Assembly (NCBI GenBank): GCA_019973155.2
Contig: BPQB01000015.1
Coordinates: 496,001 to 560,000 of the forward strand
Source of the DNA: Phanerochaete sordida
Taxonomy: Eukaryota; Basidiomycota; Agaricomycetes; Polyporales; Phanerochaetaceae
DNA length: 64,000 bases
Direction of reading: 5' to 3'
The notes beneath the pieces are model-generated. The model was not told the DNA's origin. It worked only from the letters and a program-made list of their open reading frames with translations, and ran no database searches. The translations under genes and the position numbers were made by a program. Every line of letters begins with the position of its first letter. The first letter of the stretch is position 1. Below, piece after piece: positions 44,223 through 54,568 of this stretch.

Positions 44223-45740
44223 ATGCCATCCCTCGCGGCAGACCTCCCAGAAGAGTTGATTCACCACGTCGTCGACTTCCTCTCCGGTCAATACCTCTCC
44301 CACTTTGCAGAAGAGGCCGACAACATGCCACCTGACAAACCCTTGAAGCTCACGAAGAAGCAGCTGGGCTCTTGCTCGCTAGCATGTCGACACTGGGCGG
44401 CACACATCCGGCATAAGATCTTCTACGAGCTCACGCTACGGTCGCACGAAGACGCACGCACACTCCTGAACTTTGCTCATGCACCTGTTGCTCCGCGATT
44501 CAACATTGCGAAGCATGTACAAGGCCTGGTGCTTAGCGTCGAGATGTCTGACGCTCCTTGGGCATACCTGATCTACACATATCGCCATCTATTTCCCGAG
44601 TTGGAGGATGGGGGTATTCAGCTGTCCGTTCGCGCACCTACAGCTCTTTCAAATCCCACAGAAACCATCCCTTTGGCTAGGATCTCGTCGGTCCACCACG
44701 CTGCCGGCATCGCTCTCTGTCTCGTACGGCCTGTTCATCGAGAACACCCACTTCGCGCACGCCATCGACTTTGTGTCACTCCTGCGCTCCGTGCACAGCC
44801 CGCCCGCCGACACGCAGCCGCGCTCCTTTCTCACGCGGCTGCCCGCGGGCTACTACAAGCTCCGGCGCGTGTCCTTCGAAGCAGACGCGAAGCCCGTGCC
44901 CGCCCCGCGGCTTTGGGTCGACGCGCTTGGCGTGCTCGACCTCTATCTCGCCGAGTGCCCAGCTCCGTGGACGTTCCTGCGCCCGTTTGTTTTGACGCGC
45001 GATCAAGCTGGGCGAAGAGCGCCGCCGCACGCGTGGGTGCCATATCTGCGCGCGGACGCGCTCGACGCTGCCGAGCGCGTGCTCGAGGCTTCGGTGCGCA
45101 ACAATTGCGGATGCACGCTCTGGGAAGAAAACGCGGAAGGACACCAGTTATTTCATATTGAGCTGCAGCCAGGAAGCGGTGCGTCGCTTCCTTTCGACTG
45201 TCACCTGCGCCGCCTGCTGACATATATTGCGTAGGCTACGCGCGCGGCCCGCCGGACGGCTTCCGTACGACGCTGCGCTCGGGCTGCCTGCGCACGTGCT
45301 GGCGCGCTCTCGAGCTCACTGCAAACGCGGCGGGCGCGCTGCGCGAAGTGCGCGTCGTCCTCGGGGAGCACATGCGCTTTGTGCCCGGCGCGTGGGCAGC
45401 GCTCGACGCGGCGGCTGCGACGTGCGGGTCCGAGTTCATTGTGCAGCTTGAGGACTCGGTCGGACCGCGCGCGGCGCGCGAGCTCGTGGGGAATATCGAA
45501 GCGAACATGCCGCTCGTGCGCGAAGCGGGGAAGCTGTGGTTTTGGAGGAGGGTCATCAAGACGCGGCCGTTGGTCTATGTGGAGTATGACCCGGAGGAGG
45601 ATGGCAAAGATGTCGCAGGAGATGACACTGGTAAGTTTGGAGTTCTCACGGTCAGTCTGGGCGTATGTCTGAGCAGCGTTTTTGCAGGCTCACAGCCTGC
45701 TGTGCTTGACGTTTTGTCGCGCGCTCATTTCTACTTTTGA
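44223..45740 (+). pseudogene. F-box-like gene, frameshifted copy
   Basis: Same exon plan as the gene at 29425-30961: exons 44223-45178, 45235-45630, 45688-45740, with the last exon again ending H-F-Y-F. Identity is high from the first residue (M-P-S-L-A-A-D-L-P-E-E-L-I-H). After S-S-V-H-H-A (about 44690-44710) 14 nt are missing relative to the other copy, which throws the rest out of frame. Downstream the old frame is intact (L-P-A-S-L-S-V-S-Y-G onward). Splicing out 44613-44680 (GTATTC...GGCTAG) would bring the two halves back into one frame with loss of about 25 residues, so a shortened product cannot be excluded. No such intron is needed in the other copy. Confidence 0.75.
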
Positions 45741-45794
45741 TGTCGAGTCCAACAGTTTGTTCCCTACCTCTGCCACCTTGAGGCGCGGGCCTCG

Positions 45795-47739
45795 TACCGG
45801 CTCGTACTGGATGTGCGGGACTGGCTTTGCTGCGTCGCACACCGGCCGCTGTGGGGCACGGAGCGGCGCGGCATTGTCCCGCCTCTGCGAACGAACGGTG
45901 CGCCCGCGCAGGCCCGCTTCCAGTGCTACCGCGCCGTTGGTGAGCCGCTGTCGCCGACGGGTTTCTGAGGACTAGGACGCACTAACGTTGTTCCTTCCAT
46001 CAGGCCCGGTGGGTGTACGGACATGGCAGTGTCAACAAAACCTTGACGACTGGTTGCCGCACCCTGGAGCGTCTTGCCCCGTCTATCAGCCCTGTCAAAG
46101 GCCCGCCAGTGGCCACACAGCGCCCTGCGCGGCCGGGCGATCATCGACTGCACGCTAGCGGAAGCTTAAGTGACGTCGCGTGGTTTTCTTTCAGAGCTCG
46201 GACTGTGCGGTCAAAGCGATGGCCAGCCATCGGGCATCTCGCGGCGCTGCGGAGCCCTTTGTCCAGGTCCGCCTGGCCCATTTCAAATGCAGCCCAAGCG
46301 TCGAAAAGCTGCTTTATGCAGCGCCAGGGCGCGATCGGTGTACGCGGCGCGGCGGCTCACCTCGCAGATTTCGGTCTCGCGGTCAGTGATCCCTCTGGTG
46401 CTCATGTCCATCACCATGCTGACAGCCGTATCTGTCCAGATCGGGCAGCCCTGCCTGGTCCGCGGCCTCGGTGTAGTGTCGGGATCCGACTGGTCCAAAG
46501 GCAGGCGCATCGTGAGTGTCGCGCCGCCGATGTTCTCGGATTGGAGGATGGACGGCGTATGTTCGTTCGCTGCCCAATCTCTTTGTGGACTCATCCCCTT
46601 CGATAGAGCCGTTACCCCATAGTCCGTGTTGAGGTGCCTGCCCGCCTGCCCGACGGCACGGCCTCCTCTGACGAGTTCGTCATCCGCACGTTCCACATGC
46701 GGTTCAACGAGATTGGGAACCCCGATTGGAACCGTTTCCCCCTGCCTGCCCTTGACGCGACCATGGCGCGCGCTATGATTAGAGAGGTCGGTCCACCTCC
46801 TTTGCAGAGGCCAAGCGCGCCTGACAGCCTTGCAGCGCACCGTGCTCGTTCCCGTGTGCACGCGCATCAGGAAAATGAGCGACCTCGCGACACCGGACTC
46901 CAGCCACATTGACTTGGTCGTCGGGTTGCCTGCCATCCAAGAACCAGTACGTGCCATGCCTCCTCTCGTGTTCCTGCGCCTGACGGCCGAGCAGGAGTTC
47001 AAGCCTCACGAGGAGGGCCCGATCCACCACACGCAAGTGTCCTACGTGCACATGCACGCGCGCGGCAACCCTCACAAGGCGCGCGACACGCGGCTCGTCG
47101 CCGCGCCAGTCGTCCTCCCCCTCTGGAACGTCGACAGACTGCGCAAGTCCCTCGCCGACGGCCACCTCCCGCAGCGCCTCGCGCACGACCTGTGCGACGA
47201 ATACGTCTTCGCCACGCCTCCGCCCGAGGCGCGCGCCGCGCTCCTCGCCGACACGCGCAACGGGCCGCCGACCGTGGCTCGCGCCTTCGGCTGCATCCTC
47301 CGCGGCGAGCTCGAGGCGCTTATGCCTCTGCCGCAGGATGACCCGCGCCGCGCGCTCCTCCACAACGCGTTTCCCGCGTTCGAGTGCCCGTGCCGTGACG
47401 CGCGCGAGGGAGGCCATGTGTACTGCCAGTGGTTCGCGGATCCCACCAAGCAGACGCGGCGTCCCACTGGACTGCTGGGTCTCATATGTTAATATTAGCG
47501 CAACAAGCTTGAATATATCACGGGTATTCCGACGATTACAGTGCGTGAAGCTGGATCGTCCGCGTGTGGCAGAGGCCGCTGTGAATGGCCGTCGTCGACG
47601 AGCACGGCCTCGGAAGACAACAGTACCGCTCGACATCCCCGCTGTCCTCCTCTCTGTGACTTACAGCGGCTGTGACACGCGAGAAGTCGCCCGTGCACAA
47701 ATACCCCGCGAGATATCCGCGTTCGCCTCCTGCACCTAT
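45795..47739 (+). repeat. Duplicated block containing a family A gene (pairs with 31.8-34.3 kb)
   Basis: Counterpart of 31767-34330 in opposite orientation. It starts at the shared GTACCGGCTCGTACTGG and ends in the shared GAGATATCCGCGTTC stretch. A gap of about 0.44 kb relative to the other copy lies at about 46340, removing promoter and first-exon start. Confidence 0.75.
46316..47492 (+). CDS. Family A protein, 5'-truncated copy
   Basis: Exons 46316-46381, 46440-46556, 46607-46786, 46836-46946, 46995-47492; 323 residues as modelled. Exons 2-5 match the gene at 32008-33259 codon for codon in length (39, 60, 37, 166) and keep I-G-Q-P-C-L-V-R-G, V-R-V-E-V, T-V-L-V-P-V and the C-P-C ... H-V-Y-C-Q-W tail. 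The first exon lacks the N-terminal 36-38 residues and the TATA box because of the deletion at about 46340. The ATG at 46316, brought in from former 5' flank, is the only in-frame start close to the remaining first-exon code and gives a new 11-residue lead. Either a truncated functional gene or a recent pseudogene. Confidence 0.6.
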
Positions 47740-48555
47740 CGTGCCTGCGGTTTCTGGCGCAATCAACGAGGCGTAGGACTTTGGATAATTTTATCTGCAT
47801 GGAATCCCAACAAATCGCCTGTCCATCCGATAATGAACCTCGCGTCGTTGCTCGGCACTCGACGACAAAATAGTCGAGCAGTTTATTCACGAAACGATCG
47901 CGGGAGCGGCCGGTGCGGCCGATGCGGCCGAATGAGGCAGCCGCGACCATCGTCCAAGTTGGCTTCCAACCACCATCTGCGGCGCCGAGCGCACGACATC
48001 GAGACGCGCGGAGGAAAAATGTGGCCCTGCCGCCCTTGCCTTTGCGTGGTGCATTGTCCTGCCCCGCACTGCGTGCGGCGTAGCAGCGGCAAATCCGTCA
48101 TCACGGCCAGTCCCCGCCCTGGATCTCGCTACGGCGGTCCAAGCGGCAGCACACTATCGGAGATCTCGCTGGCCGACAACGAGTCCCGGCCAGGTACGAT
48201 TGAGCCCATTTCATATGCTGTCTGACGGTGTATTGTGCCGCACGCGTGGTGGAGGCCGCTCAGCGCTGCGATCGGTGGCCTCCGTTGTGGCCCTCGCGAG
48301 CCTCGTGTCTGGCCGTCGGGCAGTTCATGCGTGAGTACTCCATTATACCCGCCGAGTGGCGTCTTTGTACCGTGCCCCTGATTTACTGGGTCTGATCTAC
48401 GATTAGCTTTGTCCGCACCCTGACAGCACGCCCATCGTCAAAGCATTGCGACCACACTCGCCTAAGCCGCCTGGCTTGCATCTTACCCCATTCCACCAGA
48501 TGTAGGTGGCTACAAAGGAATGAGAATCACTGCTGCGCCCTCGCACGGGAATCGC
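47740..48555. other. Intergenic, no gene supported
   Basis: Short open frames only. An ATAAATAA sequence at 48556-48563 is a candidate TATA box for the gene starting at 48659. Confidence 0.45.
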
Positions 48556-48658
48556 ATAAATAACGAGCAATTCTGCGTGGGCACCCCCCATCCTCGACCT
48601 TCCGGCCAGCTGCTATACACGCATCGCCCACTTCAATACTAGTATTTCATCATACTCT

Positions 48659-49849
48659 ATGCCTGGGCATCCCTCCCTCAACGATCACATTTCCTCTGAC
48701 CTTCATGCACTCTGTCGGGCCGTCGCGGCCGTCGAGACTACCCAGTTCCCCGATTCCGGATTTGCGGGACCCGACGGCGCTTACAAAACACTGCACGACT
48801 TGGGCGTAAAGGTAAGGGATGAATACAACACGCTGTCGTATCTAGCTCAATATTTTGCTATACATAGATTGGACAACCCTGTCAGGTCCGCGGTCCAAGC
48901 CTGGTCACCGGGTACAGATGGTTTCCAGGCCTAGTGATCGCAGGCCCTGCTTCCAACCCCGTCGACGGCGATGTGAGTGCCACCGCTATCTTTCCGAACG
49001 CAGTACTCTGACCGTCAATTGTGGTAGGATCACAGAGCGGTGCTTGTATTGGTGCCCGAGCCGACCGCTTGGAAAGGGCACCGCAGCTCTGTTGCATACG
49101 TGCTGCGCCCGTTTTTCCTGCGCTGGAACGAAGTAGCCCCGGTTCAAGTTGGCCAGCATGATGTCCCACCCGTAGACGTCGACAGGGCTTTGATGCGGCT
49201 GCGCTACGTAAGATTTTATTTAAAACATTAATTTCAAGTGTTCATCAGCTAGTGCAGACAATAGTTCTCGTACCAGTGCGTACCCGCGTCATTGCGAAAA
49301 CAGAACTCGGCCAGGAAGCTCCGCGGTTCCGGGACTGTACCGTGTGGTTCCCGGCATTCCGACAGGTACGTCCCCCGCGCGTTCGTGCCGCTCGAGCAAT
49401 CGTGTCTCACCGCCGCGCAGGGCTTCGTCGTGATCGACGGCCACAGGCGCATGCTCGTCGCCTTCACGCACATGCGCCCCGAACCGAGGTCCGACTCGCG
49501 CGACCACACCCTCTACGCCGCGCCGCTGGCGGTGAACATGGTCGTCCCCCTGGAGAACATCGTCGCAGAAGTGCACGCGAACGGGCAACTCTTCGCGCAT
49601 CACATCCACGACACGCACGTCTTCGCCGCGCCGGACCACGAGCCGCTGCAGCACGAGATGCTGCCGCCGCCAAGCGCGCTCGAGCACATGGTATCATTCA
49701 TGCCGTACGATGAGCTCGTCGCTCGCGTGCGGGACCCGCGATACGACTCACTGAGACACGGGTTTCTGCATAGTCTTGTGCCCTACTTCAGCTGCGGCTG
49801 CATCACCGCCGGCCGGTACCACTGCGAGGGCCACATCGCGCCTCCTTAA
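48659..49849 (+). CDS. Family A protein, divergent member
   Basis: Exons 48659-48811, 48868-48972, 49028-49207, 49258-49365, 49421-49849; 324 residues. All four introns are phase 0 and the exons are 51, 35, 60, 36 and 143 codons, nearly the plan of the gene at 32008. Matching blocks: H-D-L-G-V-K before intron 1; I-G-Q-P-C-Q-V-R-G opening exon 2; D-H-R-A-V-L-V-L-V-P opening exon 3; T-I-V-L-V-P-V-R-T-R opening exon 4 with V-W-F-P-A-F near its end; I-H-D-T-H-V-F-A-A-P in exon 5; and a Y-F-S-C-G-C ... Y-H-C-E-G-H tail. Sequence identity to the other two is low outside these blocks, so it is an old paralogue. Function unknown. Confidence 0.8.
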
Positions 49850-50110
49850 GCTGACGCCTCCTTGTTTCTCGCCGTGTCTCCAACCGATGTAATATCTTGT
49901 CTGATCTAGGTGCAAGTTAGCGAATATATCACTGTTATTCATCTTCTCAAAAGCCTTGACAAGAGATTAGAGATTTACTAGCAGGTGTTTAGGACATTTC
50001 GGTCGGGACGTCTGAGCGGAGATATGATTTGAGTGTGAGAATGGATTGAAACAATGCAGTGAAAATGGCCAGATGTGCACTGTTCGGGCACGCCGCATCA
50101 CCATAATCCG

Positions 50111-51334
50111 TCATCGCCCTACGGGGGGAGCGGGAAGAGCAAGCTTCGGTTGCCCGCCGCCGGCGTGCAACCACCCAGTACACCCCTTCGTCCAGAAATC
50201 CGCACAGGCACAATGGTACCCGAGCGAGCCTTCGCGCCACAGCCGGTACACATCTCCGCGCTGCCCCTTCCATCCCCTTTCCAGCGTGCGCGCCTCAGAC
50301 TCCGGCTTGTCGAGAACCGCGACATGCAACCGCGAGAACCGGACGACGCGCCCCTCGAGCGCGCGCGGCGGCCGCGGGAGTGCCGCCCGTGCGTCCGGGA
50401 GGGGGGCGACGCCGAGCCCGGCGCGCGTCGCGAGGAAGCTCACGCCGACATATATGTCCTGCGCACCGCACCCCTTGCTCGTCCAATGCCGGAACGTGAG
50501 ATGCCCTGGGTCAAAGTCATGCGCGCGGTCGCGGTCTAGCAGGCGGCGTTTCTGGACCGGAGGTAGTGTTGGTCGGATGCCCTGCCGTACTATGTGTTAG
50601 CCAGAGCTTGCGCGCAGGGATGTTGATTGGCGAACGTACCTGGATGAACCCGGGAATCCAGTACGGCTGCGAGTCTTGGAAGGCGGACTGTGGTGGGCTG
50701 GGGCCGAGCACTTTCGCCGCTGTACAGAACACAACTGCATAGATCACGCGCTGACGTCCGGGACTATCAGAGACCACCCCCAATGCACGACTGCTGTTCC
50801 TCACCGCTCTCATAAGGTCATTAACCCAGCCGTGCTCGAATGGCGGAGCCGTCTGGAGCCTCGGGGAGTAAACCTCCGCCCAGCGAGCGTAAAAATGACC
50901 CGGGTTAGGGCCTCCGGTTGCGAAGCCTACAACTGCAGCTCTGGCGGTGGATCCATCCTACGGCAGCGTAAGCTCCGGAATGCTGCATGAAGACGAGGAC
51001 CGACCAGCATCTGCATGTCTTCCCACGAGAGAAAGAACCCTTCCTGCCAGCCCCGGTAGCCACAGGGAAGCAGGACGCCACGCACCATGCAGCGCTCGCC
51101 GCGGGCCTGGGAATGCCGCTCGTCAGCGCCCCGCGCAAGTACTGAGTCCATGCCACTCACCACGAAGGCCGTCCCTTCGTACTCAATATCCGCGCGCACC
51201 ACGGCCGGCAGCGACAGGAACGGGCGCAGATGATCCAGCTCGCGAGCGAGAAGGACTGGGCTGTCGAAGAGATCCGGGTCGGCCTTCGGGTGCAGCGGGC
51301 GTCGGGGGAAGCATGTCGATGAAGATACGGACAT
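50111..51334 (-). CDS. Family B protein
   Basis: Exons 51334-51161, 51106-51005, 50957-50805, 50750-50640, 50581-50111; 336 residues; four phase-0 introns of 47-58 nt; exons 58, 34, 51, 37 and 157 codons. Landmarks: F-D-S-P-V-L-L-A-R-E-L-D-H-L in exon 1; G-E-R-C-M-V-R-G-V-L-L-P-C-G-Y-R-G-W in exon 2; G-H-F-Y-A-R-W in exon 3; R-V-I-Y-A-V-V-F-C-T-A and Y-W-I-P-G-F-I-Q in exon 4; F-R-H-W-T, Q-D-I-Y-V-G-V-S-F-L-A-T-R and a Y-H-C-A-C-A-D-F-W-T-K-G-C tail in exon 5. Intron 2 uses an uncommon GTCGGT donor, kept in the paralogue at 59757. The C-x-V-R-G block, exon plan and C-x-C...C tail tie it to family A. Role unknown. Confidence 0.8.
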
Positions 51335-51647
51335 TGTGCGTGGTTCTGAGAAAGTCAGCGGTGATAGGGACGTCGGTGGTATAGAGTACGTAGGGGACAG
51401 GAGCTCGAGAAACATTTAAGAGATCCGTAGAACAATGAACCGTTGCGTGTAAAAGTGTCGCTGCAGTGCTCAAAGGCGGCAAAGCTCGGGTGGCAGCGCG
51501 TTAATACGCCATTCGGTGTGCTCAACATTCGTGAAGAGTACGACGTGCTGGGATTGATTCACTGCCTTTCTTCATCCGGTGGTCGCATGTCGCTCTTCAG
51601 CCAGGCGTAGACCCGCCCGAACGGTCCTAGCCGGGAAAAACGAGACG

Positions 51648-52603
51648 TCAGCCGAGGTTTCGCGGTGCAGCACAGTAAACACGACACATACCACAGGCGC
51701 GGCGAGTGGCAGCACTAATATCCGCAGGTACACTCCTCTGCTTCATCCACCGGAGCCAGCGTACCCTCCGGCACAGGCGGTCGAGCCAGAAGAACCTGCG
51801 GAACGCCGAGCGTCAGCCCGTCACCGTGGAGCGTCGCGGCGGCCCACAACTCACAGCAGCGCCAGCACCACAGACAGCACCCAGTCCACCGCGTTCACCG
51901 CCACGGCCGCCTCGTTCGCGTATGCCGCCGCGAGCTTCCACGTCCCGAGGCCGAGCGTGGTGAGCGTCACGAGGGCGCCGTACCAGGTCACGGCCGGCTC
52001 ATCTCCATCCTGCTCGGGTGTGCCGTCGCCGCCATCGTCGTGGCGCACGTCGTCCTGTGGTGGCGCCGGCGAACCGCGGATGACCGCACGCTCCCGCCCG
52101 CGGCGTGGGCTTGTGCGGCGGGGCGCGCGGACAGGCCGTGAGTGCTCTCCGTCGTGCCGAGGACCCGCGGGCCAAACGTGGGGGCTCACGTCGTCCTGGG
52201 GCGGTGTAGACAGGGCGCGGGAGGCTGCGGGAGCCTGCACCCGGAGTGGGCCAAGGCCAGTCTGCGCCCGCAGCTTCAAGAGTCGCGCGCGCTCCTCCTT
52301 GAGTTGATTTTGGGAGAGCGCGGGTCGGCCTCTGAAGCGCAGGCTGACGTCGTCGAACATCCTGTTCAGCTCGCGCGTAGTGGTGCGGAGGACATCGCCA
52401 ACGGTAGGGTTGGGGCCGTCGAGTGTGATGGTGAGGCCCGGGATCCCGATGTCCTCGGATTCGTCGCTTGCAGTTACCTCGGAGTCTCCACGATCTTCTT
52501 CGCTATCCTCTTCGCCCACAAGCTGTGTAATAACAATTGGAGTCGCTGACCCCGATGCCGTTCTTGATGCCCCGTCGTCTCTGGATGCGTTGCTCATAGT
52601 CAC
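51648..52603 (-). CDS. Family C membrane-anchored protein, short form
   Basis: Exons 52603-51855 and 51795-51648; 298 residues. The N-terminal 55 residues are acidic (E-E-D-S-E-E-D). The middle is charged with a P-P-Q-D-D-V repeat near 137 and 200 and a basic R-R-T-S-P-R-R-G-R-E-R patch. A hydrophobic segment, W-Y-G-A-L-V-T-L-T-T-L-G-L-G-T-W, starts near 208 and a second, D-W-V-L-S-V-V-L-A-L, follows. The frame meets TGA right after, but that TGA lies within a strong GTGAGT donor; splicing (59-nt intron, phase 2) adds F-F-W-L-D-R-L-C-R-R and 40 more residues, matching the other family members. A second Met at 52597 could be the start. Role unknown. Confidence 0.7.
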
Positions 52604-52928
52604 AGGTGAAGCGCCTTGTTACCGGGTGGACTGGTCGCCAGGTGTCCTGTCAGTACCAATGATATACAGAAGGAGCTGTAGCTTACATACAGTGCGTGCG
52701 GAGCAACAAGATGGAAGTCGCCAACAGGGCTTGCGCGGTAGACCGAAGGTACTGCGCGCTTAAAGACAATGGCTGTGCAGGACTCTACTAGGATCGCGTC
52801 TTTCGAACATCAACAATTCTAATTGCGATGTTACGTACTAAAAACTGCACCAGTTATCTGTTTTTCATGACTTGAGGATGGCGAGCATCACAAGAAAAAG
52901 GATAGTGGAGGTCAGGGCGCCCATCCCG

Positions 52929-54568
52929 CTACGCCTTCCATTGCCACCGCCCCCTATACCGTGCATCCGACCACCTAACATACGCGACACAGACCCCCGC
53001 CGCAAGGAGCAGCGCGCCGTCATACAACGCAACCTGGTTGTACCGCGCCCGGAGCGCACGCACGTCAGCGGCGGCGGGCGCGAGGCCGCGCTGGTGGCTC
53101 CCGAGGATGACGCCCGCGAGGGGCGCGCCGAAGAGCGCGCCCATGCCGCGGATGAAGTACACGGCGCTGTTCACGCTCGTGTAGTGCTGCACGCCGTACA
53201 CCTCCGCGATCGTCGTCGGGAGCAGCGCGTTGTACCCGCCCGCGAGCACGCCGTAGCACACGACGAACGCGGTGAAGCGCGGGCGCGGCGCGGACGGCCA
53301 CAGCGCGAGCACGGACACCGCCGAGAGGAGCACCTGCGGGGCGTGCTGTGAGTGCGGGGCGCGCGGCGAGGAGATGGGGGCTGGGAGGGCGACTCACGCT
53401 GACGATGAGCGTGTTCTGCCGCCCGACGCGGTCCGCGAGGATGCCCATCGATATGCGCGCGACGCTGTTCACCGCGTTGTTGATCGCGAGTAGCAGCGAG
53501 GCCGTACGCGCGGAGTACGAGAGGACGGACACGGAGTACGTCGTGAGGAAGTACGTGGGCACCACGTTCCCGCCTGCCTGCAGGAACGCGCCAAAGGCCT
53601 GGCACGAGTCTGTCAGGTCCGCGGAGGAGGGAAAATAGGGTGGCACGCAGCTCACCTGCCAGATGAACGCCCCACGCTTGGCGACGCTCAGGTCGACCGT
53701 AGTGCGTCCGCTGGCGCTGTAGACGTTTCCGCGCTTCTTGACGACGAACGAGACGGGTATGCCGACAGCGAGGTTCCAAAAGCCGAGGATTCTTAGGGCC
53801 CACCCGATACCAAGGCGGGAGATGAGCGCACTCATGACTGGCGACAGGACCAGGCCGCCGACCCCAGCACCGGAAAGGACAAAGCCTAGGGCGAAGCCAC
53901 GGTGGCGGTCGAAGTATGCTGGTGTAAGGGAGAGAATAGGGAAATAATAGAGCGATGAGCCGATCCCGTATAGGAGTGCCTGGGTAAGGTAAAGGTGCCA
54001 CAGCTACGAGAACGTTGAGTAGTATACTTGGTGTGGGACGCAGCGACCACTTACTCTCGTGCTGAAGCTAGCAAGAAATATACCAAGGCTCATAATCAAG
54101 ACGCCTGGGAGCATGATATACTGCACATGCTGAGTGCGGGCAATTAACGGGTTCACGAAGATGCTGCCGCTCCAGGTCAGGCCCGTGCCTATCGTTCCGA
54201 CCAGGGAGACCAGTGCGTCTTGTCCTTGTGCATCCTTGATGTTGCTCTCAGGGGAAGTATAGAACTCCTGGGTAAGATGAGACAAAGGTACAGAGATTGG
54301 CTAGAGTATGACGACGTGCCTGAAAGATACCGTAGATGGAATTGATCCCGATGACCTGGAATATCATGGCGAACCCAGCCGCAAGCAGGATAGCCTGATA
54401 CTTCTTCGTCGGCCGCCATTCCTCTTCCGCTTCGTGCTGAGATTCGTCGGACCGTGGTTCAGCCTGCTGTATGTCGTTGTCCGCGGTCTCCTCGCCTACG
54501 CGTTCTGCGCGACTTTGCGGTAGCGAACGACGAAGTTCCTGCAGCGCGACTTGTTCTCTCAGGGCCAT
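52929..54568 (-). CDS. MFS transporter, monocarboxylate-transporter type
   Basis: Exons 54568-54320, 54267-54055, 54003-53656, 53598-53398, 53333-52929; 471 residues; all introns phase 0. After a 55-residue hydrophilic N-terminus come about 12 hydrophobic segments. Family marks: G-I-N-S-I-Y-G-I-F-Q-E-F-Y in the first helix region, Y-G-I-G-S-S-L-Y-Y-F-P, a Y-F-D-R-H-R-G-F-A-L-G motif between helices 4 and 5, a short central loop and R-I-S-M-G-I-L-A-D-R-V-G-R in the second half. This fits the fungal MCT-like (riboflavin/monocarboxylate) subgroup; the substrate cannot be told. The first intron (54268-54319) starts with GC (CAG/GCACGT); no GT donor nearby keeps the frame through the conserved F-Q-E-F-Y. 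Confidence 0.87.

Noticed and set aside
51851..52603. Family C gene read as a single 250-residue ORF ending at TGA
   Set aside because: The TGA is inside a strong GTGAGT donor, and the downstream exon F-F-W-L-D-R-L-C-R is shared with the paralogue, so the spliced model is preferred.
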